The notes beneath the pieces are model-generated. The model had not been told where the DNA came from and ran no database searches. It saw only the letters and a program-made list of their open reading frames with translations. A DNA stretch of 14,861 bases from CAZPZR01 sp964591105 (lineage in GTDB: Bacteria; Bacillota; Clostridia; Lachnospirales; Lachnospiraceae): NCBI GenBank assembly GCA_964591105.1, contig CAZPZR010000046.1, forward strand, positions 1 through 14,861, given 5' to 3'. This document shows positions 8,493 through 14,612 of the stretch, piece by piece. A program made the translations under genes and the position numbers. The number at the start of each line of letters is the position of its first letter. Position 1 is the stretch's first letter.

Positions 8493-8924
8493 CTACTTCC
8501 ACTCAAAAATTGCAACTCCAATCAGGGCGATGACCATCCCAACCATTTTCCTCCATGCAAATGGTTCCTTTTCCACACCAAACAGTCCAAAAAGCTCAAT
8601 CAAATACGCCACAATCACCTGTGTAATCACAATAAGAAGGACTGCTTTGGCCGGCCCTAACTGCTCCATACTTTTAATCACAGTCCATGTGATTCCCGCT
8701 CCAATTACGCCCCCAAGAAGGACGTATTTAGGCTCTACTTTTGCCAGTGTCAGAACCGAATCTCGTCCGGCAAACAACCACACAATCACGCAGAACAGGA
8801 ACGCACTGAATTGTACCCAGCCGTTGCTAACCCACATTCCCGTAGTCTTTGTCACTTGCGTATTAAACACTCCTTGAATGCTCATAAGTGCTCCTGATAA
8901 AAGCGCAATTAAAAAACCAGTCAT
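8493..8924 (-). CDS. DMT-superfamily small membrane transporter (YdcZ/DUF606 type)
   Basis: Integral membrane protein of 143 residues with five predicted membrane segments: about 3-21, 36-52, 67-85, 92-113 and 123-140. The N-terminus MTGFLIALLSGALMSIQGVFN and the later LGGVIGAGITWTVIKSMEQLGPA and ALIGVAIFEWK stretches resemble the DUF606/YdcZ half-size family within the drug/metabolite transporter superfamily. Such proteins usually act as dimers; the substrate is unknown. ATG 8924 is chosen because the first membrane helix begins there and GGAGG lies nine bases upstream. The open frame extends back to 9032 but only into argD sequence. It sits 73 bp after argD and 66 bp before comEA, with no obvious terminator on either side. 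A role in exporting an arginine-pathway metabolite is possible but unsupported. A long inverted repeat covers its start codon. Confidence 0.85.
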   Translation of the reverse strand: MTGFLIALLSGALMSIQGVFNTQVTKTTGMWVSNGWVQFSAFLFCVIVWLFAGRDSVLTLAKVEPKYVLLGGVIGAGITWTVIKSMEQLGPAKAVLLIVITQVIVAYLIELFGLFGVEKEPFAWRKMVGMVIALIGVAIFEWK

Positions 8925-8979
8925 GTTTGTATACCTCCACACCTTTCTACTGTCAGTATACCCACACACTGGTTTTTTA
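8910..8979 (-). repeat. 12-bp inverted repeat bracketing the transporter start codon
   Basis: TAAAAAACCAGT (8910-8921) and its exact reverse complement ACTGGTTTTTTA (8968-8979) are separated by 46 bp. Inside them, two copies of the self-complementary hexamer GTATAC (8929-8934 and 8956-8961) can also pair. In the transcript this would form a stem with the ATG (8922-8924) in an internal loop and the GGAGG site in the apical loop. One arm is coding sequence (Thr-Gly-Phe-Leu, codons 2-5). It may be a translation-control hairpin; chance cannot be excluded for the A/T-rich half of each arm. Confidence 0.55.
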
Positions 8980-8997
8980 TGTCTGTCTGATTTCTTT

Positions 8998-10176
8998 CTA
9001 GAGAATTTTCCGAAGCTTTTCGATAAATTCATCTACATGTACTTTTTCAATAACAACTGGTGGTACAATTCGCATCACGTTTCCTTTTGCACTAATCAGA
9101 ATCAGTCCCTCTTTTAATGCTGCACTGCTAACTTCACCAGCTGATTTCTTCACTCGAATCCCCTGAATCAATCCCGTTCCTTTGATTTCCTCAATTCCGT
9201 CACATTCCTCCTGTAATTTTTCCAATTGCTCTCTCAAATACTGACCAATTTCGTTTACGTGATCTACAAGGTTCTCTTTCTCAAAAATCTCCAATGTTTT
9301 TGCCACTGCTGCACATGCAAGCGGATTACCACCATAAGTTGTTCCATGGTCTCCTGGTTCCAAAGAATACTCTGCCACCTGTTCTGTCATGGCAAATGCT
9401 CCTACCGGAACACCACTTCCAATTGCTTTTGCCATCGCCATCAGATCTGGTTTCACTCCATACTTCTGCCATGCAAACATTGCGCCGGAACGTCCCATTC
9501 CACACTGGATTTCATCACAGATCATCAAGATTCCTTCCTCGTCACAAATCTGGCGGATTCCCTCCATAAATTCTTGTGTCGCAAGGTTAATCCCACCTTC
9601 GCCCTGAATTGGTTCCAGGAGAATTGCACAAGTTTTGTCTGTAATCTGTGCCTTTACACTTTCCAAATCATTGAATTTTGCAAATTTCACACCACCAATG
9701 AGTGGTTCAAATGGGGTACGGTAGCTTTCCGTCCCAGTGACTGCCACAGCTCCCATGCTTCGTCCGTGGAAGGAATTTTCCATAGCAATGAATTCGTAGC
9801 GACCGGTTCCCTTCTTATATGCATATTTTCTGGCAGCTTTCAATACACCTTCAATCGCTTCTGTTCCACTGTTTGTAAAAAATACCTTGTCCATACCAGA
9901 AGCCTGTTTTAATGCTGCTGCCGCTTTTCCGCAAGTAGTATTGTAATATAAATTTGAAGTGTGCATTAGCTGGTCAATCTGATCCTTCAGTGCATTCTTC
10001 AGCTCTGCGTTGCCATATCCCAGTCCACACACTGCAATTCCTGCTGCGAAATCAAGATATTTCTTTCCTTCGATGTCGTACAGGTATACACCTTCTCCTT
10101 TTTCAAATACCACTGGAAATCTGTTGTATGTATGTACAAGACTCTGGTCCATCTGTTCCATATATGTATTCATCAT
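8998..10176 (-). CDS. argD: Acetylornithine aminotransferase
   Basis: PLP-dependent class III aminotransferase that converts N-acetylglutamate 5-semialdehyde and glutamate to N-acetylornithine and 2-oxoglutarate, the fourth step of arginine synthesis. The 392-residue length is typical. Visible features include FTNSGTEAIEG (about 100-110), NSFHGRSMGAVAVTG, the cofactor aspartate in DEIQCGMGRSG (D221), and the Schiff-base lysine K250 in AMAKAIGSGVPVGAF. HGTTYGGNPLA follows. ATG 10176 lies three bases after the argB stop. Its GGAG site sits at the end of argB, eight bases upstream. A second ATG follows at once, so the start could be one codon later. This is the last enzyme gene of the arginine operon seen here. 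Confidence 0.95.
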   Translation of the reverse strand: MMNTYMEQMDQSLVHTYNRFPVVFEKGEGVYLYDIEGKKYLDFAAGIAVCGLGYGNAELKNALKDQIDQLMHTSNLYYNTTCGKAAAALKQASGMDKVFFTNSGTEAIEGVLKAARKYAYKKGTGRYEFIAMENSFHGRSMGAVAVTGTESYRTPFEPLIGGVKFAKFNDLESVKAQITDKTCAILLEPIQGEGGINLATQEFMEGIRQICDEEGILMICDEIQCGMGRSGAMFAWQKYGVKPDLMAMAKAIGSGVPVGAFAMTEQVAEYSLEPGDHGTTYGGNPLACAAVAKTLEIFEKENLVDHVNEIGQYLREQLEKLQEECDGIEEIKGTGLIQGIRVKKSAGEVSSAALKEGLILISAKGNVMRIVPPVVIEKVHVDEFIEKLRKIL

Positions 10177-10179
10177 ATT

Positions 10180-11079
10180 CTAATCTCCGTAATAAAATCT
10201 TTCCCCGTCATCGTGTAAAATCGCTGTACCGATTCCTTTATTTGTAAATATTTCAAGGAGCAAGCAATGTGGAATTCGACCATCCAGGATATGTACCTTG
10301 GATACTCCATGTTCCACTGCATCAATACAGTTATTTAATTTTGGAAGCATGCCGCCACCAATAAAGCCTTCCTCCATCAATTTTTGTGCTTCTGATACTG
10401 GTAACTCAGAAATCAAAGTAGATGGATCCTTTGGATCTTTATAAACACCTTCAATATCTGTTAAAAATGCAAGTTTTTCTGCACGCATTGCTCTTGCAAT
10501 CGCGCACGCTGCATCATCTGCATTGATGTTGTAAGTATTATTTTCATCATCCAAACCGATTGGGCATACGATTGGAAGGAAGTCTTTTTCCAATAAATCA
10601 TAAAGCACTCTGGCATTAACATCTTTCACTTCACCAACAAATCCAATATCTTCGCCATCTGCATATTTTTTCTTTACAGAGAGCAATTTTCCATCTTTTC
10701 CGCTGATACCAATTGCTCGTACACCCAGGCTTTCTACCAACTGTACTAAGCTTTTATTTACTTTCCCAAGTACCATTTCAGCAAGTTCCATTGTCGCTTC
10801 GTCCGTAACACGAAGTCCATTCACAAAGCGAGGTTCCATGCCAACTTTTTCAACCCATTTGCTGATTTCTTTTCCGCCACCATGTACAATGATTGGTTTG
10901 AATCCAACCAGTTTCAGCAGCGTAACATCCTGAATGACTCTCGCTTTCAATTCTTCATCTACCATTGCACTTCCGCCGTATTTTACAACAATGATTCGAC
11001 GGTTGAATCTCTGAATATAGGGAAGTGCTTCAATTAATACTTCCGCTTTCTCTAAATATTTTTGCATTGATTTATCCAT
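10180..11079 (-). CDS. argB: N-acetylglutamate kinase
   Basis: Phosphorylates N-acetylglutamate, the second step of arginine synthesis. The 299-residue protein carries VKYGGSAM (32-39), HGGGKE (66-71), NGLRVTD (87-93), GISGKDGKL (124-132) and NINADDAA (184-191), all typical of NAGK. About 25 residues, probably helical, precede the first strand (QKYLEKAEVLIEALPYIQRF). The C-terminus reads EIFTNKGIGTAI. In known families this N-terminal helix plus such a C-terminus marks the hexameric, arginine-inhibited enzyme, so feedback inhibition is likely; this is inference from family knowledge. ATG 11079 has AAGGGAG about six bases upstream. An upstream extension in the frame overlaps argJ and is rejected. 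It starts 19 bp after the argJ stop. Confidence 0.96.
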   Translation of the reverse strand: MDKSMQKYLEKAEVLIEALPYIQRFNRRIIVVKYGGSAMVDEELKARVIQDVTLLKLVGFKPIIVHGGGKEISKWVEKVGMEPRFVNGLRVTDEATMELAEMVLGKVNKSLVQLVESLGVRAIGISGKDGKLLSVKKKYADGEDIGFVGEVKDVNARVLYDLLEKDFLPIVCPIGLDDENNTYNINADDAACAIARAMRAEKLAFLTDIEGVYKDPKDPSTLISELPVSEAQKLMEEGFIGGGMLPKLNNCIDAVEHGVSKVHILDGRIPHCLLLEIFTNKGIGTAILHDDGERFYYGD

Positions 11080-11098
11080 AGGACGCTCCCTTTCTAGC

Positions 11099-12322
11099 CT
11101 AGCTTCTGTAGTCTGCATTAATTTCAATGTAACCATGTGTCAAATCACAGCCCCATGCAGTTGCTTTCTGATTTCCCATCTTTACATCTGCAATTGCAGT
11201 CACTTCTGGCTCTGATAAAATCTTTGTTGCCTCAGCTTCACTGTAATCTACTGCTGTTCCGTTTTCAATGATCTGAATTTTCCCTGCTTTACTTTCGAAG
11301 AATAAATCCACTTTTTCAGGATCAAACTGTGCTCCTGAATATCCCATAGCACAGAGGATTCTTCCCCAGTTCGCATCATGTCCTGCAATCGCTGTCTTTG
11401 TCAAATTGGAACATACAATAGATTTTGCAAGCACTTTCGCCTGTTCTACGCTTTCACATCCAACTGCCTGTACTTCAAATAATGCAGTGGCACCTTCTCC
11501 GTCTCCTGCAATTTTCTTTGCAAGGTATTCATTAATCACATGCAATGCTTCTGCAAATTTCTTATAATCTTCGCTTCCGTATACAATCTCGTCATTTCCA
11601 GCGAGTCCATTTGCCAAAAGAACAACTGAGTCGTTAGTAGAAGTATCTCCATCTACAGAAATCATGTTGTAAGTATCATTTACATCTTCGCTCAATGCTT
11701 TCTGAAGTGCTTCTTTTGTAATCACTGCGTCTGTTGTAATAAATGCAAGCATTGTACACATATTTGGATGAATCATACCAGAACCTTTTGCCATACCACC
11801 GATGACAACCGTCTTGCCGCCAACTTCAATTTCAACAGCAAGTTCTTTTTCATAAGTGTCTGTTGTACGAATCGCCATTGCAGCTTCTGTTCCTGCTTCA
11901 ATTGTTCCAGATTTTTTGGATGCAAGCACTTCAATTCCTGCAACTAATTTTTCAATTGGAAGCTGTTTTCCAATAACACCTGTAGAACCGATGAGTACTC
12001 CGTCTGCAGAGATGTTCAAATATTTTGCTGCTGCCTCTGCGGTATCCTTGCAATAACCAAAGCCTTCTGCTCCAGTACATGCATTTGCGATTCCTGAGTT
12101 TACGATTACTGCCTGTGCCTTAGCGCCACTTGCCACTACCTGCTGATCCCATTTTACAGGAGCTGCTTTTACAACGTTTGTTGTAAATGTTCCTGCTGCC
12201 ACACATGGAACCTCGCTGTAAACAAGTGCCATATCTGTTCTGTTTGTATACTTAATCCCTGCTGCTGTACTTGCTGCTTCAAATCCTTTTGCTGCTGTCA
12301 CGCCACCTTTAATCTGTTTCAT
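11099..12322 (-). CDS. argJ: Glutamate N-acetyltransferase / ornithine acetyltransferase
   Basis: Transfers the acetyl group from N-acetylornithine to glutamate, recycling it in the arginine pathway. Some members also make N-acetylglutamate from acetyl-CoA. The 407-residue protein has the expected length. The self-cleavage motif KGSGMIHPNMCTML is present, with predicted nucleophile Thr190 (cleavage between Cys189 and Thr190) giving alpha and beta chains. Cys replaces the commoner Ala before the Thr. The C-terminal HGYIEINADYRS is characteristic. ATG 12322 is chosen because it gives the canonical MKQIKGGVTAAKGF start and AGGA lies eight bases upstream; ATGs at 12331 and 12346 are also in frame. 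Whether the enzyme is mono- or bifunctional cannot be read from the sequence. It starts 61 bp after the GNAT gene. Confidence 0.96.
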   Translation of the reverse strand: MKQIKGGVTAAKGFEAASTAAGIKYTNRTDMALVYSEVPCVAAGTFTTNVVKAAPVKWDQQVVASGAKAQAVIVNSGIANACTGAEGFGYCKDTAEAAAKYLNISADGVLIGSTGVIGKQLPIEKLVAGIEVLASKKSGTIEAGTEAAMAIRTTDTYEKELAVEIEVGGKTVVIGGMAKGSGMIHPNMCTMLAFITTDAVITKEALQKALSEDVNDTYNMISVDGDTSTNDSVVLLANGLAGNDEIVYGSEDYKKFAEALHVINEYLAKKIAGDGEGATALFEVQAVGCESVEQAKVLAKSIVCSNLTKTAIAGHDANWGRILCAMGYSGAQFDPEKVDLFFESKAGKIQIIENGTAVDYSEAEATKILSEPEVTAIADVKMGNQKATAWGCDLTHGYIEINADYRS

Positions 12323-12383
12323 AATCCTCATCCTTTCTACGTCCATTTATATCGTTTGCTATTAATAAATTTATTCACTGGCA

Positions 12384-12848
12384 TCATTGAATGAATGCTG
12401 TAATATTCTCTTCATTCAATGTAAAGTCATAATAATTTAAATCTTCACGCTTCGTCCATCCAATTTCATTCCAGAATGCATTTCCTGTGTCATTTTTTGT
12501 AAATGCAATCAGGCACACTTTGTTGATTTTTTCTTCTTTCAACGCTTCCATCGCAGTCACTACCATTGCTCTTCCAATTCCATGCATGCGATGTTTTTCG
12601 TCTACACACACATGGTACAGACATCCTCTTCTTCCATCGTGTCCACAGAGAATTGCACCAACAATCTTCCCCTCTGCTTCTGCCACAACGCTGGTCGTTG
12701 GATTTCTCTTTAGAAATCGTTCAATCCCTTCTCTGGAATCATCCATGCTTCGGATTCCAAAGCCTTTGATCTTCGACCATAGCTGATATACCTGATCGTA
12801 ATCTTCAATTGTCATTCCTCTGATGTTATAAGTTTCCTGATTAATCAT
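12384..12848 (-). CDS. GNAT-family N-acetyltransferase, intact copy
   Basis: Acetyl-CoA-dependent acetyltransferase of 154 residues, resembling the YpeA/RimI-like group. The fold can be followed: an N-terminal strand and helices (RGMTIEDYDQVYQLW), then the strands VVAEAEGKIVGAILCGHDGRRG (55-75) and YHVCVDEKH. The acetyl-CoA loop RMHGIGRAMV is at 87-96, and the C-terminal LIAFTKND...NAFWNEIGW segment at about 113-131 corresponds to motif B. ATG 12848 has a perfect AGGAGG (12854-12859) five bases upstream. Its ATG overlaps the TGA of the chimeric ORF before it. It lies inside the arginine operon between argC and argJ, which hints at a role linked to arginine metabolism, possibly N-acetylglutamate supply. 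The substrate is unknown. Its first 110 codons are identical to the partial copy at 12970-13300. Confidence 0.88.
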   Translation of the reverse strand: MINQETYNIRGMTIEDYDQVYQLWSKIKGFGIRSMDDSREGIERFLKRNPTTSVVAEAEGKIVGAILCGHDGRRGCLYHVCVDEKHRMHGIGRAMVVTAMEALKEEKINKVCLIAFTKNDTGNAFWNEIGWTKREDLNYYDFTLNEENITAFIQ

Positions 12849-12972
12849 GCATTCCTCCTGATATATCTGCCTCTTGGTTTTACGGGAACATCGGAACAAG
12901 TTCCAGTCCTTCGGATTCCGGCAGACCAAACATAATATTCATATTCTGAACTGCCTGTCCTGCTGCACCCTT
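12518..12972. repeat. Tandem duplication, left unit (455 bp, offset 452)
   Basis: This unit is identical by eye to 12970-13424, base for base, with an offset of 452. Plus-strand order: the first 110 codons of the intact GNAT gene, its ribosome binding site, the spacer, and a copy of the last 31 codons of argC (12880-12972, ending in the argC TAA at 12880-12882). The argC copy has no start and is a dead fragment. The units share the three bases CTT at the junction (12970-12972). The 452-bp offset is not a multiple of three. Confidence 0.95.
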
Positions 12973-13300
12973 TGTTGATTTTTTCTTCTTTCAACGCTTC
13001 CATCGCAGTCACTACCATTGCTCTTCCAATTCCATGCATGCGATGTTTTTCGTCTACACACACATGGTACAGACATCCTCTTCTTCCATCGTGTCCACAG
13101 AGAATTGCACCAACAATCTTCCCCTCTGCTTCTGCCACAACGCTGGTCGTTGGATTTCTCTTTAGAAATCGTTCAATCCCTTCTCTGGAATCATCCATGC
13201 TTCGGATTCCAAAGCCTTTGATCTTCGACCATAGCTGATATACCTGATCGTAATCTTCAATTGTCATTCCTCTGATGTTATAAGTTTCCTGATTAATCAT
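12845..13300 (-). pseudogene. Chimeric ORF: truncated GNAT copy fused out of frame to argC tail
   Basis: A duplication product of 151 codons. Residues 1-110 are identical to the N-terminus of the intact GNAT enzyme and include the acetyl-CoA loop RMHGIG (87-92). At the repeat junction (about 12970) the frame passes into a second copy of the argC 3' end, read in a different frame from ArgC. This gives 41 unrelated residues starting GCSRTGSSEYEYY and ending RGRYIRRNA. The C-terminal motif-B strands and helix of the GNAT fold are missing, so enzyme activity is unlikely. It keeps a perfect AGGAGG site (13306-13311) and should be translated. Its TGA (12845-12847) overlaps the ATG of the intact gene as ATGA. 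It could be a dead fragment, a dominant partner for the intact enzyme, or an assembly artefact. Confidence 0.85.
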
Positions 13301-13424
13301 GCATTCCTCCTGATATATCTGCCTCTTGGTTTTACGGGAACATCGGAACAAGTTCCAGTCCTTCGGATTCCGGCAGACCAAACATAATATTCATATTCTG
13401 AACTGCCTGTCCTGCTGCACCCTT
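12970..13424. repeat. Tandem duplication, right unit (455 bp, offset 452)
   Basis: Second unit of the direct repeat. It contains the true end of argC (13332-13424), the 31-bp spacer with AGGAGG, and the truncated GNAT copy. CTT occurs at all three boundaries (12518-12520, 12970-12972, 13422-13424). The wider flanks match 7 of 8 (GCACACTT at 12513-12520 against GCACCCTT at 13417-13424), as expected for slippage or microhomology-mediated duplication. No mismatch between units was seen, so the event is recent or the units are kept identical by recombination. Confidence 0.95.
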
Positions 13425-14372
13425 CACAAGATTATCGATAGCTCCCATCATAATGATGCGGTTTGTTCTTGGGTCAATCTTGAAATTGATATCCACGTAG
13501 TTGCTTCCTTCTACCCATTTTGTTTCTGGATATACACCCTTTTCAAGAACACGGATAAATTTTTCATTCTCATAATATTTATCATAAATTGCTTTTACTT
13601 CTTCATATGTAACTTCTCGTTTCAAAGTTGCATACTCTGTAGCCAGAATTCCGCGATTCATAGGCACCAAATGTGGTGTGAAGTTGATTCGTACTTCTTC
13701 ACCTGAGGCATATCCAAGCTGTTCCTCGATTTCTGGTGTATGTCTGTGCGTTGCCACACCATACGCTTTCATATTTTCATTCACTTCACAGAATAGATTC
13801 GGAAGCTTTGCTCCACGTCCTGCTCCGGAAGTTCCGGATTTGGCATCCACAATCAATGTGTTCATGTCAATCAGTCCTTCTTTCGCAAGTGGATATGCTG
13901 TCAGAATGGAACATGTCGTATAGCATCCTGGATTTGCAACCAATCTTGCATCTTTTACCTTGTCTCTGTTCATTTCACAAAGTCCATAAACTGCTTCTTC
14001 AATATACTGTGGGCTCTTGTGCTCAATTCCATACCACTCTTCATAAGTAGCAACATCCTTAATACGGAAGTCTGCGCTAAGATCAATGATCTTTGTCTCA
14101 GACAAAATTTCTTCATTTATAACAGAAGCACAGAATCCTTGCGGTGTTGCTGTAAAAATGACATCCGCCTGTTTTGCAAGTTCTTCCATATTATCATCCA
14201 GACATGTGGCATCCACAATCTGGAACATATTCTGATACACTTCTGCATATCTCTTATCAACATAACTTCTAGAACCATACCATACGATTTCCGCATGTTT
14301 GTGTCCCATCAGCAGTCTCACCAATTCACCACCGGCATAGCCAGTTGCTCCAATAATTCCTACCTTTATCAT
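13332..14372 (-). CDS. argC: N-acetyl-gamma-glutamyl-phosphate reductase
   Basis: NADPH-dependent reduction of N-acetylglutamyl phosphate to the semialdehyde, the third step of arginine synthesis. The 346-residue protein begins with the classic cofactor-binding MIKVGIIGATGYAGGELVRL. It carries active-site Cys150 in VANPGCYTTC, followed by SGTSGAGRGAKL and the catalytic-histidine region THRHTPEIEEQL. The ending LVPMFP is normal. ATG 14372 is chosen on homology, with AAGGGA about nine bases upstream; the frame extends to 14414 but crosses the promoter. It is the first gene of the arginine operon, driven by an operator-covered promoter. Its last 31 codons are part of the 452-bp tandem duplication, yet the gene itself is complete. 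Confidence 0.96.
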   Translation of the reverse strand: MIKVGIIGATGYAGGELVRLLMGHKHAEIVWYGSRSYVDKRYAEVYQNMFQIVDATCLDDNMEELAKQADVIFTATPQGFCASVINEEILSETKIIDLSADFRIKDVATYEEWYGIEHKSPQYIEEAVYGLCEMNRDKVKDARLVANPGCYTTCSILTAYPLAKEGLIDMNTLIVDAKSGTSGAGRGAKLPNLFCEVNENMKAYGVATHRHTPEIEEQLGYASGEEVRINFTPHLVPMNRGILATEYATLKREVTYEEVKAIYDKYYENEKFIRVLEKGVYPETKWVEGSNYVDINFKIDPRTNRIIMMGAIDNLVKGAAGQAVQNMNIMFGLPESEGLELVPMFP

Positions 14373-14397
14373 ATGTCCACGTCCCTTTTTTGCAAGT

Positions 14398-14415
14398 TTT
14401 GCATAATTATACACC
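14398..14415. promoter_or_regulatory. ARG box (ArgR/AhrC operator), strong, over argC -10
   Basis: The core TGCATAATTATACA (14400-14413) is a near-perfect palindrome and fits the general arginine-repressor pattern TGNATAWWWATNCA at every position. It contains the argC -10 hexamer. The centre is exactly 21 bp from a second, weaker box, the usual tandem spacing for ArgR hexamer binding. The argR gene is not in the window. Confidence 0.75.
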
Positions 14416-14435
14416 CATCACTTCATATTATGCAA
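14406..14435 (-). promoter_or_regulatory. Promoter of the argC operon
   Basis: On the minus strand, a perfect -10 TATAAT (14406-14411) lies 18 bases from a -35-like TTGCAT (14430-14435). Predicted transcription begins near 14399, giving a leader of about 27 bases before argC. Long A-rich tracts upstream (14441-14510) could act as an UP element. Both hexamers lie inside ARG-box-like operators, so repressor binding would block polymerase directly. Confidence 0.7.
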
Positions 14436-14436
14436 G
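14419..14436. promoter_or_regulatory. ARG box, weaker, over argC -35
   Basis: The minus-strand core TGCATAATATGAAG (14421-14434) keeps a good left half (TGCATA) but a degenerate right half. It covers the argC -35 hexamer. Support comes mainly from its 21-bp centre-to-centre spacing to the strong box. Confidence 0.5.
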
Positions 14437-14518
14437 CATATTCTCAATATATTCTTATACATTTTCTTCTTAATATATTCATTTCTTTTGTATATTTTTC
14501 ATTTTTTTTCACTTTTCT

Positions 14519-14536
14519 ATTGCATATTTATTACTT
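14519..14536. promoter_or_regulatory. ARG box over argG -35
   Basis: The core TGCATATTTATTAC (14521-14534) matches TGNATAWWWATNCA except for the last two bases. It covers the argG -35 hexamer. It is paired with the next box at a 20-bp centre spacing. Confidence 0.6.
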
Positions 14537-14548
14537 TAGGTGTATAGT
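14520..14548 (+). promoter_or_regulatory. Promoter of argG
   Basis: The -35-like TTGCAT (14520-14525) and the -10 TATAGT (14543-14548, one mismatch to consensus) are 17 bases apart. Transcription would begin near 14555, giving a leader of about 58 bases. Both elements lie inside ARG-box-like sequences, mirroring the argC promoter. Confidence 0.65.
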
Positions 14549-14556
14549 TATCCATG
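14539..14556. promoter_or_regulatory. ARG box over argG -10
   Basis: The core TGTATAGTTATCCA (14541-14554) matches TGNATAWWWATNCA at 13 of 14 positions (G at position 7). It contains the argG -10 hexamer TATAGT, so a bound repressor should exclude RNA polymerase. Confidence 0.65.
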
Positions 14557-14612
14557 TGATTACGAATCGAATTACTAATATTTATATATGACATAATAGG
14601 AGGAATTTAATT

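Noticed and set aside
9226..9912. 228-codon plus-strand open frame opposite argD
   Set aside because: It is fully antisense to a clear argD gene, rich in Cys, His and Phe, and has no domain or ribosome binding site. It is a shadow of argD codon use.
12361..12378. ARG-box-like palindrome upstream of argJ (AATAAATTTATT)
   Set aside because: The half-site spacing does not fit the pattern matched by the boxes near argC and argG, and no promoter is visible. Likely AT-rich chance.
12518..13424. Mobile element or transposon as the cause of the repeat
   Set aside because: There is no transposase, terminal inverted repeats or target-site duplication. The unit is purely local argC-GNAT sequence, so a simple tandem duplication explains it.
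14448..14481. Further weak ARG-box-like sequences (minus-strand TGTATAAGAATATA and TGAATATATTAAGA)
   Set aside because: Several mismatches in a very AT-rich stretch; they do not overlap a promoter hexamer. Could be auxiliary sites but not supportable.
14019..14591. 190-codon plus-strand open frame crossing argC and the divergent control region
   Set aside because: It lies antisense to argC and runs through AT-rich promoter DNA. The Ile/Phe/His-rich composition is typical of a chance frame, and it ends just before the argG ribosome binding site.
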